Positions 35,958 through 45,454 of a stretch of 64,000 nt of DNA are shown one piece after another (the first letter of the stretch is position 1; every line of letters starts with the position of its first letter). This stretch comes from CAZJUP01 sp964549275. GTDB taxonomy: Bacteria; Fidelibacterota; Marinisomatia; Marinisomatales; TCS55. The notes under the pieces were generated by a model that did not search any database, was not told the DNA's origin, and saw only the letters and a program-made list of their open reading frames with translations. Location of the stretch: positions 62,001-126,000 of the forward strand of contig CAZJUP010000005.1 of NCBI GenBank assembly GCA_964549275.1, given 5' to 3'. The translations under genes and the position numbers were made by a program.

Positions 35958-36038
35958 AATTTCCCCCTGTATCCATGATGTTATGACAGAAATTACGAAA
36001 GATAATCGGTTTAATTTCTCTCCTAAGGTGAATCTAAA

Positions 36039-37646
36039 TTATGGGAAATTGGAAATGAGATTTCCGTCCACTTCCTCCGGCACAGGCACACCCAGAATAC
36101 CTGCAATTGTGGGAGCAATATCAACTGTGGCAACATGAGCTGAGATATGTTGAGGTTTAAATGTTTTACCCACGATAAAAAATGGTACATGGGTATCATA
36201 ATCAAAAGGGGTTCCATGGGTTGCTCCTGTGGGCCAACGATAAGTCCAGTTTTTCTTCGGTAAAAGCCACACATCAGGACTTTTTTCTAAGTGTATACTA
36301 TTTTTAAGCCGATCGTAATAAGAGTCACCTGCCGGAGCACTCATAATTTCATCTAATGTGAGAATATTTTCCACTCCTTCTAATCCGGTGACATATTTAC
36401 GAATAATCTTTGTCATTTCATTTTTAGCATTTTTATCTAAATCTGACTTGAAGTAGAAAAAGTTACCATATTCTACACAAGCTCCTTCACCAAATAATAA
36501 TTTAATTTCATGAATTGCTTTTTGGAAACGTGCATTTTTATCCTGTTTATCAATTCGTCCCGCATCTTCGCCTTTTGCATGCAAATATTCCGGAATAGCC
36601 ATGGAGCCATGGTCTGAGGTTAATATAAAAAGGACCTGACCCATATTGACTTCTTTCCCAACTCCTTTGATAAATTGATCTAAATAATGATCTGTTTTGA
36701 CCAAATTATCGAGCATTTCCTGAGAATAAGGGCCAAAATCGTGGCCTATCCAATCATTCCCCGACAAACTTATAAATAGAATGTCGGTGATACCATCCTG
36801 CCCCAACTGTTCATTTTGGATACACTTTAAAGAGAGTTCTAGCGTTGTTTTATCTCCCCAGGGAGTTCCTATGATATCATTAACTATATCTTCGTCAGAA
36901 TAATGCTCATCAAACCTATACGGGAATACCGGACCAACAGAATTATGACCCTTTTGAATGACTTCTCCCTGGTAATTATCCGGTCTTGAATAGGCAGTGT
37001 ATATCTCCTCTGACATACTTCTGTCCCAGACAGAATCTCGATATTGTATCGGATTAAAGTTATGATTAAATGTATTTAACCATTCAGGGAGAGCTTCGAC
37101 GTAGTAAGTTGACGAGGTAAAAGACCCTTTCCAATTGTACCAAATGGCTAAATCAGGATTTTGACCTCCGAGCATTATAGAAGATCGGTCTTTTGAGGCA
37201 ATAGAATAAACTTTTGATAGAGGTGAAATGGCCTTGAGCCAGTCCCCAAGCGTTGTTGAATTGATCAATCGATATGATTTTCCTCTACCTCCATCACCGA
37301 TGGTTTCAGATAATGTATCTTCTGCAGCATACCAGCTACGACTGAGTTCTTTTTCCCACCAATAATTTCCCAAGATCCCTGCTGGACCTGGATGCCGGCC
37401 TGACGAAAGCACAAAATGTCCCGGGCCAGTCGTTGTATAAGCATGTTCATGATGTGTATTCGTGAACTGGATGCTATTATCCCTGAACCATTTATATCCC
37501 CCAGTAAATAGTGGTGAGTATTTGTCCAATAAATCGGGTTTTAATTGGTCTACAGAAATAAAAATAACTAATTTGGGTTTTTGGGGATTCTCCCCGCATG
37601 TATACATAAAAAAAGCTACCAAAGGCAGCCAGAGTATTTTTCGCAT
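36039..37646 (-). CDS. Alkaline-phosphatase-superfamily enzyme, PafA-like phosphatase/phosphodiesterase
   Basis: A 535-residue exported hydrolase. Residues 1-17 form a signal segment ending near a Cys (FFMYTC), possibly a lipoprotein. Metal-site motifs in order are IFISVDQLKPDLL (D33), AYTTTGPGHFVL with the nucleophile Thr (71-77), SGNDWIGHDFGP, FILTSDHGSM and a C-terminal THGTPFDYDTHVPFF. This is the arrangement of PafA-type phosphatases and related phosphodiesterases in Bacteroidetes. It probably releases phosphate from organic monoesters outside the cytoplasm. It overlaps the tyrS stop as TAATG. Confidence 0.85.
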   Translation of the reverse strand: MRKILWLPLVAFFMYTCGENPQKPKLVIFISVDQLKPDLLDKYSPLFTGGYKWFRDNSIQFTNTHHEHAYTTTGPGHFVLSSGRHPGPAGILGNYWWEKELSRSWYAAEDTLSETIGDGGRGKSYRLINSTTLGDWLKAISPLSKVYSIASKDRSSIMLGGQNPDLAIWYNWKGSFTSSTYYVEALPEWLNTFNHNFNPIQYRDSVWDRSMSEEIYTAYSRPDNYQGEVIQKGHNSVGPVFPYRFDEHYSDEDIVNDIIGTPWGDKTTLELSLKCIQNEQLGQDGITDILFISLSGNDWIGHDFGPYSQEMLDNLVKTDHYLDQFIKGVGKEVNMGQVLFILTSDHGSMAIPEYLHAKGEDAGRIDKQDKNARFQKAIHEIKLLFGEGACVEYGNFFYFKSDLDKNAKNEMTKIIRKYVTGLEGVENILTLDEIMSAPAGDSYYDRLKNSIHLEKSPDVWLLPKKNWTYRWPTGATHGTPFDYDTHVPFFIVGKTFKPQHISAHVATVDIAPTIAGILGVPVPEEVDGNLISNFP

Positions 37647-38851
37647 TATTTAACCTTTATAAATCGTCTTTTTCCTACTTTTATTATTTTTTCTTTCCCC
37701 GGTTCGATTATAAGATTTATATCCACTATCAAATTTCCATCAATTCGAACGGCGCTTTGCTTTATTAATCGACGCACTTCTCCCTTGCTTTGGGTTAGTC
37801 CTGCATTGAAAACGATGTCTACAAGAGGTGTTTCATTTTCTATAGATATTTCATCGATTTCCTCCGGGATATCCTTATTTACGATCACAGTATCAAAATG
37901 TTGTTCGGCTTTCGAAGCTATATTTTTATCATAATAAAGTTTAACAATAGCCCGTGCCAATTCCCGCTTAATATCCCTGGGATTTTGAGCAGGGTTCATT
38001 AATTGATTACGAACTCTGGATAACGTTTTTGTATCTGCATCCGCACCCAAGAGGAAATATTTTTCGATCATTTCATCTTTAATGGACATTGTTTTTCCGT
38101 ATATATCCTCAGGGGAATCAGTTAAACCAATATGATTTCCATACGATTTCGACATCTTTTCAACACCATCAGTTCCTTCCAGCAAGGGAAGGGTTATAAC
38201 TGCTTGAGGGTCCTGATTATATTCCTTCTGAAGATCCCGACCAACAAGCAAATTAAATTTCTGGTCTGTACCACCCAATTCAACATCAGCTTTTAATTCT
38301 ACAGAATCCATTCCTTGAGCCAGTGGATACATAAATTCGTGGATCGAAATAGGAATTTCCGCCTGATACCTTTTCGTAAAATCATCCCGTTCAAGCATCC
38401 GTGCTACAGTATAATGGCTACTGAGTCGAATCACATCACTAAATGTCATAGAATTCAGCCATGTCGAATTATACACTATCTTAAGTTTATCTATATCAAG
38501 TATAGCTTTTGCTTGCTCCACGTAGGATTCGGCATTATTTTTCGCTTCATCAAGGGTGAGTTGGGGTCGTGTTTTATTTCGGCCAGAAGGGTCTCCAATC
38601 ATAGCTGTAAAATCACCAATGACCAATATAGCCTTATGGCCTAAATCTTGAAAATGACGCAATTTTCTTAAGACTACACCATGTCCGATATGAAGATCTG
38701 GCCTACTTGGATCACACCCCAATTTTATATTCAGAGGCTTCCCTGTCTTTATGGAATTTTTTAATTTATTTTTTAGGGTATTTTCCGGAATGATCTCCTC
38801 CACACCACGACCGATGAGTTCCCATTGTGTATCTAAAGATAAAAATTTCAT
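37646..38851 (-). CDS. tyrS: Tyrosyl-tRNA synthetase
   Basis: A 401-residue class I synthetase. HIGH is at 54-57 in PDLHIGHGVV, the KMSKS-type block is VEKMSKSYGNHIGLT, and a C-terminal S4-like tRNA-binding domain includes KGEVRRLIKQSAVRIDG. The layout and length match the longer TyrRS subtype (about 400-410). It is sandwiched between smpB (ATGA overlap) and the phosphatase gene, so the three are coupled. Confidence 0.95.
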   Translation of the reverse strand: MKFLSLDTQWELIGRGVEEIIPENTLKNKLKNSIKTGKPLNIKLGCDPSRPDLHIGHGVVLRKLRHFQDLGHKAILVIGDFTAMIGDPSGRNKTRPQLTLDEAKNNAESYVEQAKAILDIDKLKIVYNSTWLNSMTFSDVIRLSSHYTVARMLERDDFTKRYQAEIPISIHEFMYPLAQGMDSVELKADVELGGTDQKFNLLVGRDLQKEYNQDPQAVITLPLLEGTDGVEKMSKSYGNHIGLTDSPEDIYGKTMSIKDEMIEKYFLLGADADTKTLSRVRNQLMNPAQNPRDIKRELARAIVKLYYDKNIASKAEQHFDTVIVNKDIPEEIDEISIENETPLVDIVFNAGLTQSKGEVRRLIKQSAVRIDGNLIVDINLIIEPGKEKIIKVGKRRFIKVK

Positions 38852-39303
38852 AGTCTATTTCGCATCTCTCTGGCTGTATCCCGCTTTATATCTCTCTCCT
38901 TTATCGCTGCCTTTTTGTCGTAAGTTTTTTTCCCTTTAGCGATTCCAATTTCCACTTTAGCAATTCCTTTTTTATTGAAGTATAGCTGAAGAGGAATGAT
39001 TGTAAATCCTTTTTGGTCCAGGGATTTTTTTAATTTAAATATTTCTTTTTTATTCAAAAGCAGCCGTCTTTCCCTCAAGGGTTCATGACCTTGATAACCA
39101 GTATGTGAATAGGGACTGATATGTGCAGCCAAGAGCCAGGCCTCATTTTTTCGAATAGCAACATAAGCTTCTTTCAAATTTGCTTTCCCTTCCCGCAAAC
39201 TTTTAACTTCACTTCCCGTGAGTTGCAATCCGGCTTCCATTTTTTCAAGGATATGATATTCATGATAAGCCTTTCGATTTGTGGCAACATTTTTAATTTC
39301 CAT
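38848..39303 (-). CDS. smpB: SsrA-binding protein SmpB
   Basis: A 151-residue tmRNA partner that rescues stalled ribosomes. The N-terminus NRKAYHEYHILEKMEAGLQL followed by TGSEVKSLREGKANL is diagnostic. The C-terminal block has EVGIAKGKKTYDKK and ends in RDIKRDTAREMRNRL. Length is typical. The stop overlaps the tyrS start as ATGA, and the gene is divergent from tRNA-Leu. Confidence 0.96.
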   Translation of the reverse strand: MEIKNVATNRKAYHEYHILEKMEAGLQLTGSEVKSLREGKANLKEAYVAIRKNEAWLLAAHISPYSHTGYQGHEPLRERRLLLNKKEIFKLKKSLDQKGFTIIPLQLYFNKKGIAKVEIGIAKGKKTYDKKAAIKERDIKRDTAREMRNRL

Positions 39304-39407
39304 TACTCAAATTCCGACGGAGAAAATACGGAGTACTCTCAAGCCCATCCAAGTTTATTCCTTGCTGCAGGACTAAACAAGCCTGTAACTTCGCACCGTT
39401 TTTTGAT

Positions 39408-39494
39408 GCCCGGGTGGCGGAATTGGTAGACGCGCTAGGTTCAGGGTCTAGTGTCCGCAAGGACGTGCTGGTTCGACTCCAGTCTCGGGCACCA
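39408..39494 (+). tRNA. tRNA-Leu (anticodon CAG), CCA encoded
   Basis: A 87-base type II tRNA. The acceptor stem GCCCGGG pairs with CTCGGGC (one G-T wobble) and is followed by A-CCA in the DNA. The D loop contains GGTAGAC; the anticodon stem CTAGG/TCTAG encloses TTCAGGG with anticodon CAG; a long variable arm TGTCCGCAAGGACG and TTCGACTCC for the T loop complete it. It reads CUG leucine codons. A weak -35/-10 pair (TTGCTG, TAACTT) lies about 20-50 bases upstream. The DUF3524 glycosyltransferase starts 92 bp downstream. Confidence 0.95.
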
Positions 39495-39586
39495 TCTTAT
39501 GTATCATACCTATGTTTTACACTCAATCCAGGGAAATCACCAGTATATTCAAAACAGGTTAGAACAAAAATATTTAATTTTTCCTG

Positions 39587-40690
39587 ATGAATATCCTACT
39601 GATCGAGCCCTATTACACCGGTTCTCACAAAGCCTGGGCTAAAGAATTCCAATCCCAAAGCCGCCACACTATTGACATACTTTCTATGAAAGGACAATTT
39701 TGGAAGTGGAGGATGCATGGTGGCGGGATAACCATGGCTAATGAATTTTTATTAAACAATCTTTCTCCAGATTTAATTCTCGCAACAGATATGCTGGATC
39801 TCACAACATTTCTTGCCTTAACACGTGAAAAAACTTCCAAAATTCCGGCTGTGCTTTATTTTCATGAAAACCAGATGTCCTATCCCTGGTCTGATACAGA
39901 CAGAGATGTCCAAAAAAATAGAGATAAACATTATGGATTTATTAATATCGCTTCTTCCCTGTCCGCTTCACATATTTTTTTTAATTCGAATTATCATAAA
40001 CAATCATTTTTATCTGGTGCAAATAAACTGTTAAAACATTTTCCGGATTTCCAAGAAATGCAATCCATACAAATAATAGAAGAAAAATCATCTGTACTTC
40101 CATTGGGAATAGATTTGGTGAAATTTGATAAGTTTAAGACTAAGAGCGCTCATCCTTTCCCCTTGATTCTATGGAACCACCGATGGGAATACGACAAAAA
40201 TCCTGATGATTTTTTTGAAACTTTGTTCAAACTTCAAGAAAAAAAGCTGAAATTTGAAATAGCCATCCTTGGAGAGAATTTTGAAAAAACTCCTAAAATT
40301 TTTAATGAGGCAAAATTCCGTTTGGGAGAAAAAATAATTCAATTTGGTTATTGCCCATCCCTGACAGACTATGCGAAATGGCTCTGGAAAGCGGATATAT
40401 TGCCTGTAACGAACTTTCAAGAATTTTTCGGGGTAAGTATTATGGAAGCGGTTTATTGCGACATCTATCCCCTTTTACCGAATAGACTGACTTATCCTGA
40501 TTTATTCCCAGAATCTTTGCTGTATAATGACCAAAAAGAATTAGAAGACCGTCTTGAATTTGCTTTAAAAAATATAAATTATATCAGAGACCAATCTTTC
40601 AAAAAATACGCAGAAAAATTCGATTGGTCAGTTATGGGACCGGTTTATGATTCCCATTTAGAAAAAATTATATCTGATTCAAAAACTTAG
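39587..40690 (+). CDS. DUF3524 glycosyltransferase, homologue of tRNA-queuosine mannosyltransferase (QTMAN/GTDC1)
   Basis: A 367-residue GT4-like enzyme. The N-terminus ILLIEPYYTGSHKAWA, then FWKWRMHGG and YFHENQMSYP (91-100), and SHIFFNSNYHKQSFL match the GTDC1/DUF3524 family closely. The animal enzyme adds mannose to queuosine at position 34 of tRNA-Asp. The C-terminal Rossmann half has LILWNHRWEYDKNP for donor binding and ADILPVTNFQEFFGVSIMEA. Bacterial members are not fully characterised; a role in tRNA modification is inferred. No Shine-Dalgarno precedes the ATG. The gene follows a tRNA-Leu gene and converges on tldE with a 4-bp overlap. Confidence 0.85.
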   Translation: MNILLIEPYYTGSHKAWAKEFQSQSRHTIDILSMKGQFWKWRMHGGGITMANEFLLNNLSPDLILATDMLDLTTFLALTREKTSKIPAVLYFHENQMSYPWSDTDRDVQKNRDKHYGFINIASSLSASHIFFNSNYHKQSFLSGANKLLKHFPDFQEMQSIQIIEEKSSVLPLGIDLVKFDKFKTKSAHPFPLILWNHRWEYDKNPDDFFETLFKLQEKKLKFEIAILGENFEKTPKIFNEAKFRLGEKIIQFGYCPSLTDYAKWLWKADILPVTNFQEFFGVSIMEAVYCDIYPLLPNRLTYPDLFPESLLYNDQKELEDRLEFALKNINYIRDQSFKKYAEKFDWSVMGPVYDSHLEKIISDSKT

Positions 40691-42009
40691 AGCGTCAACG
40701 AAAAGGATTTTACCAGGATCCCCGGACAGATAACACTTTCTGAATTCCGTCCTTCGTAAGTTAAAACATCAGGTATTAATTCCTGCTTTGACCCTACTGC
40801 CTCAAGTTCCGTTCCGAAAAACCGGTAAAATGTATCATCAAAACGCATCGTTTCGATGGGGCCCGCGATTACTCCACCTTCTACCCAAAAACATGCGTAC
40901 CGGGTCAACCCTGTAATTCTACCGGCAGAATTATCACTCCAATTTAAATAATGAATATTGGATAGAAATAATCCCGTATCCAGTTTCGAAAGCACATCAT
41001 CCTCATTTAAATCTCCGGAGGCCATGACCGGAGACCGAAGGTATTCTCCTGTTTCAGCCCGATTGGATTTTACACCATATTCTGAAGCTGTTCGAGAACT
41101 GGTGAGAGTATTGGTCAACTGGCCATTTTTAATTAAAGGAAGAGAAGTTTCCGCCACTTCTCCCATGGAATTGAACCGTGGGGAAAGTCCTCGGGTAAAA
41201 TCCTCATCTAAAGAAAATTTTGGTGAAAGAGTGACCGACTCATTCCGCATACGACCAAACCCGCTACATCCCTGCCGTATAGAGGCTTCACTCAACCCAT
41301 ACCAACTAAACATCCCAATAAAATCAAAAACTGCATGAGGACCAAACCAGGTTCGATATTCACCCGGTTTCATTTTAACGGTTTTCTTTTCCATTAATTT
41401 CAGGTTTTTTTTCGACCGGTTTACGAACTTTTCATACGCTTCCTGATCCCAATCTGTGCCAGCGTATGTTCCCTTAACCATTTGATGATTCGGGGCCACA
41501 AGAGAGTAATCCAGCGAATGGGTATCGGTTTCAAACCAGTGGTGCTGGCCCAAAGAATTGGCAGCACCATAATACACTTTACCCGAAGCCCAAATACCTA
41601 CCAGATCTACACCTTGCATTACGGGCAAAAGGGCATCTACAGCTTTATCAAAAGATAATCCATTGGCCGTTTTAATTTCCCTACTAGACCCCTCGCCTGT
41701 AGGTAAGACTATAAAAGGATCCGGAAGGAGTTGAGACAATTCTCCTCGAAGTCGCTCAAGTTCCTCTAGCACACGCCTCGTATCTTCTTTAATATCGTTG
41801 CTAAAGGACACCATTGCGGAACAAGTTTTATTCGCCTTTATCAACTTCATACCTAAATACGCATCATCCACCAACCCCGTCTGGCGGATTTTTGCTTGTG
41901 TTAATCGAATAAACTGGCTGGATTCCCCTTTAAACGACAGGGAAAGAATCTCTCCCTTGTGAAGGGCTGAAAAGACTTGATTAGAAAGTTGTTTAAATAA
42001 TTTCTCCAT
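40687..42009 (-). CDS. tldE: TldE/PmbA-family peptidase subunit
   Basis: A 440-residue protein of the TldD/PmbA superfamily, the partner without the zinc motif. Family blocks seen are an N-terminal helical/strand region, TGTYAGT-like and a C-terminal CSGFGRMRNESV-type region, then SNRAETGEYLRS and GLTRYACFWVEGG. In E. coli, TldE joins TldD to form a heterodimeric protease that threads unfolded peptides (microcin B17 maturation, CcdA degradation). It follows tldD by 2 bp. Confidence 0.88.
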   Translation of the reverse strand: MEKLFKQLSNQVFSALHKGEILSLSFKGESSQFIRLTQAKIRQTGLVDDAYLGMKLIKANKTCSAMVSFSNDIKEDTRRVLEELERLRGELSQLLPDPFIVLPTGEGSSREIKTANGLSFDKAVDALLPVMQGVDLVGIWASGKVYYGAANSLGQHHWFETDTHSLDYSLVAPNHQMVKGTYAGTDWDQEAYEKFVNRSKKNLKLMEKKTVKMKPGEYRTWFGPHAVFDFIGMFSWYGLSEASIRQGCSGFGRMRNESVTLSPKFSLDEDFTRGLSPRFNSMGEVAETSLPLIKNGQLTNTLTSSRTASEYGVKSNRAETGEYLRSPVMASGDLNEDDVLSKLDTGLFLSNIHYLNWSDNSAGRITGLTRYACFWVEGGVIAGPIETMRFDDTFYRFFGTELEAVGSKQELIPDVLTYEGRNSESVICPGILVKSFSLTL

Positions 42010-42011
42010 GA

Positions 42012-43451
42012 TTAAGCACCCCCAAATACTTCCACATTTTCAAATAAACAAAGGGGTGATGCGTGCCCCACGCGAATAACCTGATTGGGTTCACCTTTTC
42101 CGCAATTTGGAGTTCCATAAATTCCAAATGTGTCAACATTCCCTACCATTTTTAAATTGTTCCAAAACGGGGTACTGATCCCACGATAATTTGGATTCCG
42201 TACAGTTTTTGTCAATTGGCCGTCTTCTATCAACTTTCCGTATTCACATCCAAATTGAAATTTATTCCGATAATCGTCTATAGACCAGGAACGGTTACTT
42301 TCCATGTACACCCCTTTTTTGACGGATTGTATAATATCTTCTCGAGTTGACTCTCCCGGTTCAAGATTCAGGTTTGCCATTCTGTCAATGGGAGACCGAT
42401 TCCAGCTCATGGCTCTTGAATTTGCAACACCGTCAATTCCTGACCGAATTTGACTTTCTTTAGCCCCAAGGCCTCTAACAAGTAATCCATCTTTTATGAT
42501 ATGTTGTTTTTCGGCTTTCAGACCATCATCATCAAAACCATAGGAAGCAAATTCTCCCGTTAAACTGGGATCAAACGTAATATTCATGAGAGAAGAGCCA
42601 TATTGTAAAGAACCAAAATCCTCTGGTTTTACAAATGACCATCCTGCATAATTTCTTTCATCTCCAAGGATACGATCAACTTCCAAAGCATGACCGACAC
42701 TCTCATGAATTTGAAGCATCATTTGATCCGGAGCTAGAATGAGGTCCATTATTCCGGACGGGCACTCTTCAACAGTTAATAATTCCACAGCTTCTTTACC
42801 AATTATTTCTGCACGAGACAACAATAGGTTTTCGTCAAAAAATTCAACACCGATTTGCTTGCAATTTCCTCGCATTCCGCCATCCGTTCGTCTTTGTTGA
42901 ACCGTTCCATCCTGTGCTGTTGCATTCATGTCAAATTCCAACAGAATGAAATCTTGTTCAATATCGCTGCCATTAGAGCTCACAAATCTGAATTTTGTCT
43001 CTGTCATTACACTTAAAGCAGAGGCACTAATAATTTTATCGGAGACCTTTAATGTATTGGAGAGTTTGAGCAACATATTATTTAATTCACCGGGTGATAT
43101 GCCTGATATATCCGTGATAAAGGGAGAACGATACTTTCCCACATTTGCTGGTCTGGCCTCTTCTGTAAACTTGTATGCAGCATACCTTGCAGCTAATTTT
43201 GCCTGTTCCGCTGCAGCCCTCGCTGCCTGGGCCACACCCTCACTATCTAACCTGCTTGTCCCGAAATAACCAAACTGCCCGTCAACCAAAACCTCTACCA
43301 TCAAACCATGAGTTTTATTTCTTGAATTCGACTGTGGATTTCCATCCCGGACTACACGAACCGTGGCAGCTTCATATACTTCTCGTATGCCTACCCAATC
43401 TGCGTTGACATCAATTGCCGATAACAGTGGTTTTAACTCAATTTTTTTCAT
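42012..43451 (-). CDS. tldD: TldD-family metallopeptidase subunit
   Basis: A 479-residue protein with the zinc motif HESVGH at 249-254 (HExxxH), the diagnostic TldD signature. Flanking family blocks are LILAPDQMMLQIHES, YAGWSF, LVRGLGAKESQIRSG, NLNLEPG and, near the C-terminus, YGTPNCGKGEPNQVIRVGH with the conserved Cys. It is the catalytic partner of TldE. Its start overlaps the stop of the aminotransferase gene by 14 bp, so three genes form one unit. Confidence 0.92.
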   Translation of the reverse strand: MKKIELKPLLSAIDVNADWVGIREVYEAATVRVVRDGNPQSNSRNKTHGLMVEVLVDGQFGYFGTSRLDSEGVAQAARAAAEQAKLAARYAAYKFTEEARPANVGKYRSPFITDISGISPGELNNMLLKLSNTLKVSDKIISASALSVMTETKFRFVSSNGSDIEQDFILLEFDMNATAQDGTVQQRRTDGGMRGNCKQIGVEFFDENLLLSRAEIIGKEAVELLTVEECPSGIMDLILAPDQMMLQIHESVGHALEVDRILGDERNYAGWSFVKPEDFGSLQYGSSLMNITFDPSLTGEFASYGFDDDGLKAEKQHIIKDGLLVRGLGAKESQIRSGIDGVANSRAMSWNRSPIDRMANLNLEPGESTREDIIQSVKKGVYMESNRSWSIDDYRNKFQFGCEYGKLIEDGQLTKTVRNPNYRGISTPFWNNLKMVGNVDTFGIYGTPNCGKGEPNQVIRVGHASPLCLFENVEVFGGA

Positions 43452-44685
43452 GAAAATCCTTATCTAAAAACAATTCCGGTTCACGTTTCATTGCTGTTGT
43501 CACTTTTTCAAATGCATCAATGATATCTCTAATATCTTCATCGGTTCCCAATAAATGGTTTTGCTTCAACCATACGGCCTCCCTATCAGCAATTCGCTCT
43601 GCTACTGGCATTTTCATCGTAGAATAATCGATATCTTTTAACCACGGGTATTCGTCGGAATCTGTAATAAAGAGTTTTTCACGGTATAGAGGAGTGTAAC
43701 CAGAATAGGTATAAATCCCTTCGGACTGCATCGCCTTAAAAAAGACTTCCCGTGGTATATGATTAAATTCATTTTCATCGTATCGAACAATATATAGGTG
43801 ATTCGCCGAACGGGTTGTTTTTTCATAGGATTTAATCCTATCAATCCCTTCTATTTGACTCAAGGCTTTATCCAATCGTTCTCGATTTTTGTCTCTTATA
43901 GCCATATCCTTTTGAAGAGTATTTAATTGAACCTTGAGCATAGCTGCTGCAAAAGCATTGATTCTAAAGTTTCCTCCCAAATGATGATGTTCATAAAATT
44001 GACCCCCTTTTACTCTACCACAATTATGATAGGAAAAACAGGTTTCAATAAAGGCTTCATCATTAGATACTATTGCCCCTCCTTCTCCAGCAGACATATT
44101 TTTAGACGTTTGAAAACTAAAAATTCCTCCGTGACCAAGGGCACCAACTTTTTTTCCTCCCCATTCTGCGCCGTGGGCCTGCGCCGCATCCTCGATTATA
44201 GGGATACCATGCTTCTCGCCAATAGTAATAATTTTGTCCATATTTGCCGGATTTCCTGCAAGATGTACCGGCATAATGGTTCGGGTTTTTTCTGTTACGG
44301 CGTCCTCAATCAATCCCGGATCCAAGTTCAAGGAATTCTCATCAATATCCACAAAAACAGGAATGGCATTTGCCATGAGAACAGCGGACGCAGTTGCAAT
44401 AAAGGTATAAGAAGGGACAATAACCTCATCTCCTGCCTTCACTCCGGCAGCTTTCAGCGCAACCCATAAAGCCGTACTTCCCGAACTGGTACTTATACAG
44501 TATTTTGAGTCTTGGAATTCAGCAAAGGCTTCATCGAATTGTTTAATGACATCACTGCCCACTCCCCAATTTTCTTCTGTGAGCGTATGGATGAGACTTT
44601 CTTTTAATTCAGATGAAGGTTTAGGCCAAGCAGGAAAGGGATTGCTGCGGACAGGCTCACCTCCAAATATTGCGAGATTTGACAT
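43438..44685 (-). CDS. DegT/DnrJ/EryC1/StrS-family PLP aminotransferase
   Basis: A 415-residue sugar-type aminotransferase. SGSTALWVAL near 68-77, IEDAAQAHGA at 164-173 and the PLP lysine K195 in SFQTSKNMSAGEGG are the family hallmarks. The N-terminal motif LAIFGGEPVRSNPFPAWP is a typical start. Family members usually aminate keto-sugars, which would suit surface glycan synthesis. Upstream of tldD, it is unusual as an operon partner of that peptidase. The substrate is not known. Confidence 0.88.
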   Translation of the reverse strand: MSNLAIFGGEPVRSNPFPAWPKPSSELKESLIHTLTEENWGVGSDVIKQFDEAFAEFQDSKYCISTSSGSTALWVALKAAGVKAGDEVIVPSYTFIATASAVLMANAIPVFVDIDENSLNLDPGLIEDAVTEKTRTIMPVHLAGNPANMDKIITIGEKHGIPIIEDAAQAHGAEWGGKKVGALGHGGIFSFQTSKNMSAGEGGAIVSNDEAFIETCFSYHNCGRVKGGQFYEHHHLGGNFRINAFAAAMLKVQLNTLQKDMAIRDKNRERLDKALSQIEGIDRIKSYEKTTRSANHLYIVRYDENEFNHIPREVFFKAMQSEGIYTYSGYTPLYREKLFITDSDEYPWLKDIDYSTMKMPVAERIADREAVWLKQNHLLGTDEDIRDIIDAFEKVTTAMKREPELFLDKDFHEKN

Positions 44686-44959
44686 CGATACATTAAATCC
44701 TGATTTAATCGGTTAATACTAAAAAGAAAAATTACAGTCTTAAGCAAGTTTTTCCCAAGCAGCATTTTGAAGATAGAAAATGGAAGTCCCTATTGTATTG
44801 AATATTCTGCAATTTTTTCAGGCCAACCTGACAGCATTTCACCTGTACTTGCCAAAATTGCAATGGGGTATGAAATTATTTCAATATCCATTTTTTGGCA
44901 TGGGTCTTGTTCGATTTTGAGTGAAAAGTTTTTTAACACCTAAACAAAAGGAGTCAGAA

Positions 44960-45397
44960 ATGACACTCGTAAAATGGAACCCCAGACGCTCATTAATAAC
45001 AGATTTTGACCGGTTAATCGGCGATTTTTTTAATGATGACTGGAAAATTAGTTCGCAGAGAAATTCCACGTGGACGCCGGCAATCGATATTGAAGAAAAA
45101 GACGAAGAATTTGTTTTGACAGCCGATACCCCTGGGATGACTAAAAAAGATGTAAAATTAAACATCCGAGATGGTGTTCTTTCCATCAAGGGTGAAAGGA
45201 AAGTTGAAAAAGAAGATGAATCCGGTACTTACCATTATCGTGAGAGACATCTTGGAACTTTCTGTCGAACTTTTAGATTACCTGAAACAGTGAATGAAGA
45301 AAAAATCAATGCGACATTCCAAAATGGAATTCTAACCGTGAGCTTACCTAAGTTTGAAGAAGTGAAACCAAAAGAACGTGAGATTAAAATCTCATAG
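44960..45397 (+). CDS. hsp20: Small heat-shock protein, Hsp20/alpha-crystallin
   Basis: A 145-residue holdase chaperone. ATG at 44960 is preferred over 44921 because AAAAGGAG lies 6 bases before it and the product then begins MTLVKWNPRRS, a normal Hsp20 start. The alpha-crystallin domain is complete: TPAIDIEEKDEEFVLTADTPGM, then VLSIKGERK, GTFCRTFRLPETV, ATFQNGILTVSLPK and a C-terminal PKEREIKIS that contains an IxI-like end. No CIRCE or clear sigma32 promoter was found in the 274-bp region upstream. A strong terminator follows. Confidence 0.92.
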   Translation: MTLVKWNPRRSLITDFDRLIGDFFNDDWKISSQRNSTWTPAIDIEEKDEEFVLTADTPGMTKKDVKLNIRDGVLSIKGERKVEKEDESGTYHYRERHLGTFCRTFRLPETVNEEKINATFQNGILTVSLPKFEEVKPKEREIKIS

Positions 45398-45411
45398 CGT
45401 TATAGCTCTAT

Positions 45412-45443
45412 AAAAAAAGCCCCCAATTATGGGGGCTTTTTTT
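45412..45443. terminator. Bidirectional rho-independent terminator after hsp20
   Basis: AAAAAAAGCCCCC, loop AATTAT and GGGGGCTTTTTTT form a strong stem with A and T runs on the outer sides. It can end hsp20 (plus strand) and the FMN reductase (minus strand), whose stop is 12 bp away. Confidence 0.93.
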
Positions 45444-45454
45444 GGGTTCTAAGC

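Noticed and set aside
39304..39407. Integration or attachment site at the tRNA-Leu gene
   Set aside because: No integrase, no repeated tRNA 3' end and no foreign-looking segment was seen on either side.
43927..44469. Plus-strand frame of 180 codons
   Set aside because: Antisense to the DegT aminotransferase gene, which has all active-site motifs; composition is that of a shadow frame.
44686..44959. CIRCE element or sigma32 promoter before hsp20
   Set aside because: No TTAGCACTC...GAGTGCTAA repeat was seen, and no clear CTTGAA/CCCCAT pair on the right strand.
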